From assembly GCA_016841445.1 (NCBI GenBank), contig JAENZD010000001.1:1612001-1676000 (forward strand): 64,000 nucleotides of DNA, written 5' to 3'. The notes below the pieces were generated by a model. The model was not told the origin of the DNA and did not search any database. It worked only from the letters and a program-made list of their open reading frames with translations. Positions 58,983 through 64,000 of this stretch are shown in pieces; within the stretch, counting starts at the first letter, position 1; the number at the start of each line of letters is the position of its first letter. This DNA is from Anaerolineaceae bacterium. GTDB taxonomy: Bacteria; Chloroflexota; Anaerolineae; Anaerolineales; Anaerolineaceae. Made by a program: the position numbers and the translations under genes.

Positions 58983-60857
58983 ATGAATAAAGCCTTGCAG
59001 TGGAACGATCACATCCAGCAGATCCTCGATACCTTACCCGATAAGCCCGGCTGCTACCTGATGAAGGATGCCGGGGGAAAGATCATCTATGTCGGTAAGG
59101 CAATCAATTTACGCAACCGGGTGCGTTCGTATTTCCACAACACATCACAATATGAGCCAAAAACACGGCGATTAGTCCGTGAGATCGCCGATATAGAATG
59201 GATCGTGGTGGGTTCCGAACTGGAAGCCCTGATCCTTGAGATGAACCTCATCAAGCGCCATAAACCTCGCTTCAATGTTCGTTTGAAGGATGATAAGCGC
59301 TATCCCTACATCAAGGTCCATTGGCAGGACCCCTTCCCCAAGGTCACGGTCACCCGCCAAATGGCGGATGACGGCGCTCGTTATTTTGGCCCCTATACCA
59401 GCGTGTGGGCAGTGCACCAAACCCTGGACCTGCTGCGGAAGATCTTTCCATACCTGACCTGCAACCGGGACATCACCGGCAAAGACAGCCGGGCTTGTCT
59501 CTATTATGATATCAAGTTATGCACAGCACCCTGTATCGGTGGGATCAACCAGGAAGATTACCGCCAGATCGTCGATGACCTTTGCCAGTTCCTGGAAGGC
59601 CGCACCCAACCCGTGGTCGATCGCTTATCAAAAGAAATGGAAAAAGCCGCCCAGGAATTGCAGTACGAGAAAGCCGCTGTCATCAGGGACCAGCTCAATG
59701 CGATCGATAAAGTGGTGGAACGCCAAAAAGTGGTCAGCAGCGATCAGACTGATTCCGATGTGATTGCCATGGCACGTTCCGATGGTGAAGCCTGTGTGCA
59801 GGTGTTTTTCATCCGCAGTGGCAAGCTCATCGGTCGTGAATATTTTGTTCTTGAGGGGACGGAAGAAGAAAACGATGAAGAGATCTTAAGCGAATTCGTC
59901 AAACAATTCTATGCCCAGGCAGCATTTGTGCCTGAAAAAGTGTTGTTACCCAAAGAACTGCTTGAAGCTCAAATCATCAATCAATGGCTTAACAGCCGTA
60001 AGTCTGGTGACAAAGTTGAAATCACGATTCCCCACCAGGAATTAAGTAAAGACTTGATCGCTATGGCTACCGAAAACGCCGTGGAAACCTTGAATGCATT
60101 GAAAACGCGTTGGGAATCAGATAAGAACCGGCAGGTTGGGGCGTTAACTGAATTGCAAGAAGCCTTGAACCTGCCAGAGCCCCCGAACCGGATTGAATGC
60201 TACGATATCTCCACCACCCAGGGCGTTGCCAGCGTAGGTAGTATGGTAGTTTTTGAACAGGGAACACCCAATAAAAAACTCTACCGCCGTTTCAACATCA
60301 AAACCGTACTAGGTCAGGATGACTTTGCCAGTATGGAAGAAGTGCTGTTCAGGCGCTTCCGCAGATGGAAGGCAAGCCAGGAAGAAAAAGACCAGGTGGG
60401 AAAGAAGCCCGATCTCTCATTCTCTGTTCTTCCTGATCTGCTGCTTGTTGATGGTGGAAAGGGGCAGCTCAGCCGCGCAGTCAAAGTCCTGGAAGCGTAT
60501 AATCTTTTAGATCGCGTACCGGTCGCTGGATTAGCGAAACAAGAAGAAGAGCTTTTTGTACCAGAAAAACATGAATCAATTTTTCTTGATCGACATTCTC
60601 AGGGTTTATATTTGATCCAACGCATCCGGGATGAAGCCCATCGGTTTGCTATCACTGCTCACCGCAAACGCCGTCAAAAGCAGGGATTGGCTTCACGATT
60701 GGATGTTATCCCCGGTATTGGCCCAGCGAGGCGGAGAGCTTTACTTAAGAAATTCGGTTCTATCGAGGGGATCAAAGAAGCACCAGCAGAAGAAATCGCC
60801 GAGTTAAAAGGTATTACAATTGACTTGGCACAGTCCATCAAATTACAACTGGAATAA
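58983..60857 (+). CDS. uvrC: Excinuclease ABC subunit C (UvrC)
   Basis: Nuclease of nucleotide excision repair that cuts both sides of a lesion in the UvrB-DNA complex. 624 residues, normal length. GIY-YIG domain at about 16-95 (DKPGCYLMKDAGGKIIYVGKAINLRNRVRSYF). A cysteine cluster follows near 160-180 (LTCNRDITGKDSRACLYYDIKLCTAPC). The UVR UvrB-contact helix is near 205-240 (EKAAQELQYEKAAVIRDQL). The RNase H-like 3'-side nuclease has CYDISTTQG and LLLVDGGKGQL, and helix-hairpin-helix motifs are at the end (IPGIGPARRRALLKKFGSIEGI). No obvious ribosome site precedes the ATG. It marks the return to housekeeping genes. Confidence 0.97.
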   Translation: MNKALQWNDHIQQILDTLPDKPGCYLMKDAGGKIIYVGKAINLRNRVRSYFHNTSQYEPKTRRLVREIADIEWIVVGSELEALILEMNLIKRHKPRFNVRLKDDKRYPYIKVHWQDPFPKVTVTRQMADDGARYFGPYTSVWAVHQTLDLLRKIFPYLTCNRDITGKDSRACLYYDIKLCTAPCIGGINQEDYRQIVDDLCQFLEGRTQPVVDRLSKEMEKAAQELQYEKAAVIRDQLNAIDKVVERQKVVSSDQTDSDVIAMARSDGEACVQVFFIRSGKLIGREYFVLEGTEEENDEEILSEFVKQFYAQAAFVPEKVLLPKELLEAQIINQWLNSRKSGDKVEITIPHQELSKDLIAMATENAVETLNALKTRWESDKNRQVGALTELQEALNLPEPPNRIECYDISTTQGVASVGSMVVFEQGTPNKKLYRRFNIKTVLGQDDFASMEEVLFRRFRRWKASQEEKDQVGKKPDLSFSVLPDLLLVDGGKGQLSRAVKVLEAYNLLDRVPVAGLAKQEEELFVPEKHESIFLDRHSQGLYLIQRIRDEAHRFAITAHRKRRQKQGLASRLDVIPGIGPARRRALLKKFGSIEGIKEAPAEEIAELKGITIDLAQSIKLQLE

Positions 60858-60864
60858 GGTTTTT

Positions 60865-60981
60865 ATGAGCAAGAAGAAGGATAAAAAATCAGCGTCGTAT
60901 CGAATCTATCAAATCGTCATGGCTGTTATGGCGGTTATCATGATCCTCTCAATGATCGCCGCGGCTATTCGTTTTTATTAG
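60865..60981 (+). CDS. Small membrane peptide (38 aa)
   Basis: Begins 8 bp after the uvrC stop: MSKKKDKKSASYRIYQIV followed by a hydrophobic helix (MAVMAVIMILSMIAAAIRFY). A Lys-rich cytoplasmic head and single TM give a positive-inside small membrane protein. AAGG lies 6 nt before the ATG. It ends 9 bp before the methyltransferase gene, so the three are probably one transcript. Similar short Lys-rich TM peptides next to core genes are common; function unknown. Confidence 0.6.
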   Translation: MSKKKDKKSASYRIYQIVMAVMAVIMILSMIAAAIRFY

Positions 60982-60990
60982 AAAGAGATT

Positions 60991-61791
60991 ATGTCCCCTT
61001 TAGGTTGGCTGGATGTTTCAGAAATTTCTTTCAATGCTTTACTGCTGTTAGAACCTTTGCATGTGGCGGATATTGCCGCACGCGAACCGGACAAGCAGAT
61101 GGGTACCGCACTCAAAGCACACCCAGCCGTGCAGTGGTACCTGGAGCAGACCCACCCTCCCATCCGTGAATTTATTCAAACTTGTCTCGCACTTGGTGTT
61201 GAGCAACCATCTGCCGATGAATTGCGCACATCAGAACTCGCCGTCCTGGACAGCATGCATGACTGGTTGATCTATGTGCTTGATCCGGAAAAATACGATC
61301 AGCTTGAATTCCTCAACTGGGACGATACCTCGTTGTTAGGCATGGCAGATTTCAAAGACAAAGTTGTGATTGATATCGGCGCAGGTACAGGGCGGCTGGC
61401 ATTTTTAGTCGCACCGACGGCCGCCGTAGTGTATGCCGTCGAACCGGTTGCCAACCTTCGCCGCTACCTTTGGGATAAACGTGAACAGCTCGGGTTGGAG
61501 AATGTCTATCCTTTGGATGGCACAATCACACGAATTCCCTTACCGGCAGACTTTGCAGATATCGTCATGGCTGGGGATGTCTTTGGCGATAACTTAGAGG
61601 AAGAGGTTCAGGAAATGTTAAGGGTCGTAAGTGATGGCGGTTTGATCCTGCTCCATCCTGGCACAAATGCCATCGCTGAGGATGAAGCGCATCAATTTCT
61701 AGTCAATCACGGGTTTGCATTTGACACCTTTGAAGAGCCCGGAGATGGAACAAAAAGAAAATACTGGAAGACCATTCATAAAGAAACGTGA
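60991..61791 (+). CDS. Class I SAM-dependent methyltransferase
   Basis: 266 residues. A helical N-terminus of about 100 residues precedes the Rossmann fold: motif I VVIDIGAGTGRLAFLV, the acidic YAVEPVANLRRY, LDGTITRIPLPADFADIVMAGDVFGDNLEEEVQEMLRVVSDGGLILLHPG. GAPs fit the Methyltransf_11 group. The substrate is unknown; the extra N-terminal domain suggests specificity outside that group. It follows the small membrane peptide by 9 bp and precedes the nitroreductase by 16 bp. Confidence 0.82.
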   Translation: MSPLGWLDVSEISFNALLLLEPLHVADIAAREPDKQMGTALKAHPAVQWYLEQTHPPIREFIQTCLALGVEQPSADELRTSELAVLDSMHDWLIYVLDPEKYDQLEFLNWDDTSLLGMADFKDKVVIDIGAGTGRLAFLVAPTAAVVYAVEPVANLRRYLWDKREQLGLENVYPLDGTITRIPLPADFADIVMAGDVFGDNLEEEVQEMLRVVSDGGLILLHPGTNAIAEDEAHQFLVNHGFAFDTFEEPGDGTKRKYWKTIHKET

Positions 61792-61807
61792 TAAAGGAGA
61801 ATAAACA

Positions 61808-62551
61808 ATGTTGAAAGACAACGGCTATCAATTTGTCGAGGAGACCAAATATCCCAATATCAGCCCATCCGATCAACACCAGGAAAAGCCCCAGCCACCT
61901 TATGAAATCCAGGTGGAACCTGGTATTAAAAGCATCTCGTTACCTGAGCCCGAAGCCATTGACCTTGGGCATTACGACCTCCGCAAGGCGATTGAAATAA
62001 GGCGTTCTCTTCGCCGTTACACCGAGGATTCACTTTCTTTAGAAGAATTATCCTATCTATTATGGCTGACGCAGGGTGTCAAAAAAGTCGATGAAAAACG
62101 TCATGTCGTCTGGCGAACCGTTCCTTCCGCCGGATGCCGGCATCCTTTCGAAACCTATTTGTCGATCAATCGTGTTGAGGGATTAGAACCTGGGCTTTAC
62201 CGGTATATCGGCACGGAGAACAAACTGGCTATCTTGAGTATCGACTCCGAGTTCAATAATAAGCTTACCCAAGCTTGTATAGGCCAGCACCAGGTCGCAA
62301 CCAGTGCCGTCACGTTCATCTGGGCAGCTGTTCCCTACCGGACAGTCTGGCGCTATTCTGAACGCAGCTACCGCTACCTGTATCTTGATGCTGGCCACGT
62401 CTGCCAGAACCTCCACCTTGCCGCCGAGTCGATAAACTGCGGGGTTTGTGCAATTGGAGCCTACGATGACGACGCTGCTGATGCCTTGATGGGCTTCAAT
62501 CCACCTGAAATGTTCGTGATCTATATGGCATCCTTAGGGCGGCGTGAATAA
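61808..62551 (+). CDS. SagB/ThcOx-type nitroreductase family protein
   Basis: FMN-dependent oxidoreductase, 247 residues. RKAIEIRRSLRRYTEDSLSLEELSYLLWLTQGV is the FMN-binding opening; next are WRTVPSAGCRHPFETYLSIN and YRYLYLDAGHVCQNLHLAAESINCGVCAIGAYDDDAADALMGF, the family's dimer and flavin contacts. Stand-alone SagB-like enzymes outside azole-peptide clusters have varied, mostly unknown substrates. No precursor peptide or cyclodehydratase is seen here. AAGGAG precedes the ATG. Confidence 0.88.
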   Translation: MLKDNGYQFVEETKYPNISPSDQHQEKPQPPYEIQVEPGIKSISLPEPEAIDLGHYDLRKAIEIRRSLRRYTEDSLSLEELSYLLWLTQGVKKVDEKRHVVWRTVPSAGCRHPFETYLSINRVEGLEPGLYRYIGTENKLAILSIDSEFNNKLTQACIGQHQVATSAVTFIWAAVPYRTVWRYSERSYRYLYLDAGHVCQNLHLAAESINCGVCAIGAYDDDAADALMGFNPPEMFVIYMASLGRRE

Positions 62552-62557
62552 ACGATC

Positions 62558-63253
62558 ATGCCAGGTAAAGCAGATGTATGTATCCTGATCTCTGCTGGCG
62601 CTGAGTGGCGAGCATTTCTACCGCATTTTTCCGGCGCTGAAGTCTTTCCAACGCCTTATGGTGAGTCTTTTGAGATTCAAATCAAAGGAAGAAGCATTCG
62701 TTTTCTTCATGGCGGATGGGGAAAAGTCGCCGCAGCCGGATCCACCCAGTACGCCATTGACCACTGGCAGCCGGAGTGTATCATTAACCTGGGTACCTGC
62801 GGTGGCTTCGAGGGTCGCATCAAACAAGGGGAGGTTATCCTCGCCCAGAAAACGATCATCTATGATATTTTTGAAGCGATGACGGACCCTGACCAGGCTT
62901 TTGAAAAATATTCTGTAGATTTTAATCTGTCCTGGCTTCCTGCTGATCCCCCACAAGCTGTGCGGGTGCAACCATTGATATCAGCCGACCGGGATATTAT
63001 CCCGGAAGACATCCCATGGTTGATCGAGAAATTCGCTGCAGTTGGCGCAGATTGGGAATCCGGCAGCATCGCCTGGGTTGCCCAGCAAAATATGGTACCA
63101 TGCCTGATCTTGCGAGCTGTCTCTGACCTGGTGGGACCAAACACATCAAATGCCTATGCGAATTATCCTTATTTTGAAAAGCAATGCGTAAACATCATGG
63201 CGGATTTCGCCCATCATCTCCCTGAATGGATTGAGGTTTTCACGCCAGGCTAA
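62558..63253 (+). CDS. Nucleoside phosphorylase family protein (MTA/SAH nucleosidase-like)
   Basis: 231 residues of the PNP/UDP family. Marks: VCILISAGAEWRAFLP at the start, IINLGTCGGFEGRIKQGEVILA (phosphate/ribose side), and VGADWESGSIAWVAQQNMVPCLILRAVSDL, with the family's M/E-type ribose contact replaced by WESGSIA. It probably cleaves methylthioadenosine, SAH or another purine nucleoside, recycling products of the methyltransferase next door (inference). It starts 7 bp after the nitroreductase gene. Confidence 0.85.
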   Translation: MPGKADVCILISAGAEWRAFLPHFSGAEVFPTPYGESFEIQIKGRSIRFLHGGWGKVAAAGSTQYAIDHWQPECIINLGTCGGFEGRIKQGEVILAQKTIIYDIFEAMTDPDQAFEKYSVDFNLSWLPADPPQAVRVQPLISADRDIIPEDIPWLIEKFAAVGADWESGSIAWVAQQNMVPCLILRAVSDLVGPNTSNAYANYPYFEKQCVNIMADFAHHLPEWIEVFTPG

Positions 63254-63288
63254 TCAATGGGACAGCCTGCACAAACCACCCATTTTCT

Positions 63289-63394
63289 GTCATTGCAACC
63301 ACAGCGAAGCAATCTCGACCCTTTTGTCACTGCGACCGCAGCGAAGCAATCTCGACCCTTTTGCCACTGCGAGCGGGAGACTGCGAAGCATTCT
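63289..63394. repeat. Tandem 37-bp repeat, three copies
   Basis: Copies at 63289-63325, 63326-63362 and a partial, diverged one at 63363-63394, each built on GTCACTGCGACCGCAGCGAA then GCAATCTCGACCCTTTT. Copies 1 and 2 differ at about three positions. The core TGCGA...GCGAAGCAATCTC resembles dispersed repeats known from several bacterial phyla. No gene uses it. Confidence 0.75.
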
Positions 63395-63443
63395 ATAAGA
63401 TAGCATTCTCTGTTTAAAATCTTAACTGACCTGTATTCGTAAT

Positions 63444-63486
63444 AAAAAGTGGGTTCTGACACTGCTTGCATAGGTCCAGAACCCAC
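63444..63486 (-). terminator. Intrinsic terminator of metG
   Basis: Perfect 10-bp stem GTGGGTTCTG/CAGAACCCAC (63449-63458 with 63477-63486), 18-nt loop. On the minus strand it is followed by TTTTTATTA, the standard Rho-independent layout, about 25 nt after the metG stop. Confidence 0.85.
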
Positions 63487-63510
63487 CCTATCAACTTTGA
63501 GCTTTGACGA

Positions 63511-64000
63511 TTAACTACCTAACCTGGCGCGTTCTTCCTCAATAATACTCTCATCAAGCTTGATAAACAGCGGTTTCGGCTTCAAGAAAGGCTGCCCTGG
63601 CATCAAAGCAATCGGCTGCCAGAGGTCCTTTCCTTTTGCGGTCAGTGAAGAACCCGGCTTATAAAGCATCACGGTGTGAGTGCTCAGATCATCTTCGACC
63701 TCTTCAGTGATCAAGTCACCGAAAATGGGTTCGGAATATCCAAGATATTCATGCAAATTCTGACTGGTATGCGGTAGGAATGGCGAAAAAATGATCTTCA
63801 ACCAATCGATGGCCTGCATTGCAGTGTAGATAGACTTTGAAGCCAGTTCCTTATCCTCTTTGATTTCAAACCAGGGAGCAGAAGTATCCAGGTATTTATT
63901 GACTTCTGCCGCAAGCCGCATCGCTTCCAGGATAGCCGGTCTTAATTTCACAGCTTCCAGTTTTTCCTCAACATTTGCGAATCCTTCACGCAAGGTTTCT
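63511..64000 (-). CDS. metG: Methionyl-tRNA synthetase, C-terminal part (5' end beyond right edge)
   Basis: About 163 C-terminal residues; the frame continues past the right edge with no start needed inside. It matches the helical anticodon-binding domain of MetRS: ILEAMRLAAEVNKYLDTSAPWFEIKEDKELA, IYTAMQAIDWLKIIFSPFLPHTSQNLHEYLGY. The end, GQPFLKPKPLFIKLDESIIEEERARLG, is the usual finish of MetRS forms without the tRNA-binding (MetRS-beta) extension. A strong terminator follows. It is convergent with the nucleosidase gene. Confidence 0.92.
   Translation of the reverse strand, partial: ETLREGFANVEEKLEAVKLRPAILEAMRLAAEVNKYLDTSAPWFEIKEDKELASKSIYTAMQAIDWLKIIFSPFLPHTSQNLHEYLGYSEPIFGDLITEEVEDDLSTHTVMLYKPGSSLTAKGKDLWQPIALMPGQPFLKPKPLFIKLDESIIEEERARLGS

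Noticed and set aside
61808-62551. SagB-like enzyme considered as part of a thiazole/oxazole peptide cluster
   Set aside because: No cyclodehydratase, YcaO or precursor peptide is present in the surrounding sequence.
63289-63394. Tandem repeat considered as a small CRISPR array
   Set aside because: Copies are directly adjacent with no spacers, there are no cas genes, and the third copy is degraded.

Overview
The window looks like a chromosomal segment from a Chloroflexota bacterium, probably Anaerolineae-like. This is inferred from gene content and protein style: an LCP-family wall ligase, a GDP-mannose 3,5-epimerase-like enzyme, many STAND ATPases, WD40, TPR and TIR proteins, and LamG-like modules. 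No rRNA, tRNA, CRISPR array, transposase, integrase or phage gene was seen. Species-level placement cannot be made from this sequence alone.

Region 1 (1-30.3 kb, almost all minus strand) is a surface-polysaccharide locus. It is headed by a NusG/RfaH-type antiterminator (29779-30288) behind an extended -10 promoter. Downstream, in transcription order, come a small four-helix-bundle protein, an ABC-2 permease, a GDP-mannose 3,5-epimerase-like SDR, methyltransferases, an acetyltransferase, an N-acetyl-sugar amidotransferase, a phosphotransferase, many glycosyltransferases (GT2, GT4, GT14), the Wzt-like ABC ATPase, a Wzy/WaaL-type membrane protein, a polysaccharide deacetylase, a CapK-like adenylate-forming enzyme, and a priming sugar-phosphate transferase with its two halves in reversed order. 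The block ends in a LegB-like dehydratase, a nucleotidyltransferase and a sugar aminotransferase cut by the left edge. One GT25 gene (14386-15180) points the other way. Degenerate short repeats fill every gap between 26.0 and 29.7 kb.

Region 2 (30.3-58.8 kb) starts with a divergent LCP ligase and then becomes an accessory island rich in signalling and conflict-type proteins. On the plus strand are a two-TM protein with two TrkA-N-like domains and a RyR domain, a coiled-coil protein with a J-domain-like HPD motif, and a Reg_prop beta-propeller. On the minus strand, from 57.1 down to 35.9 kb, are an AAA ATPase with a RyR domain, a 1605-residue membrane STAND ATPase with TPRs and three extracytoplasmic LamG-like modules, a STAND ATPase with a TIR domain, a 3-TM protein with a beta-sandwich domain, a DUF4062 STAND ATPase, two giant WD40 proteins and five small genes of unknown function. 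A SLOG-fold protein is transcribed divergently from the RyR-AAA gene. DUF4062, STAND ATPase and WD40 are the parts of the eukaryotic TEP1/NWD1 proteins. Here they are split over adjacent genes that share a zinc-ribbon module. This island is the best candidate for an undescribed system, possibly a membrane-linked nucleotide-sensing defence or signalling complex; that reading is inference.

Region 3 (58.8-64 kb) is ordinary housekeeping: uvrC, a 38-residue membrane peptide, a methyltransferase, a SagB-type nitroreductase, an MTA/SAH-nucleosidase-like protein, a 37-bp tandem repeat, a clear intrinsic terminator, and the 3' end of metG cut by the right edge.
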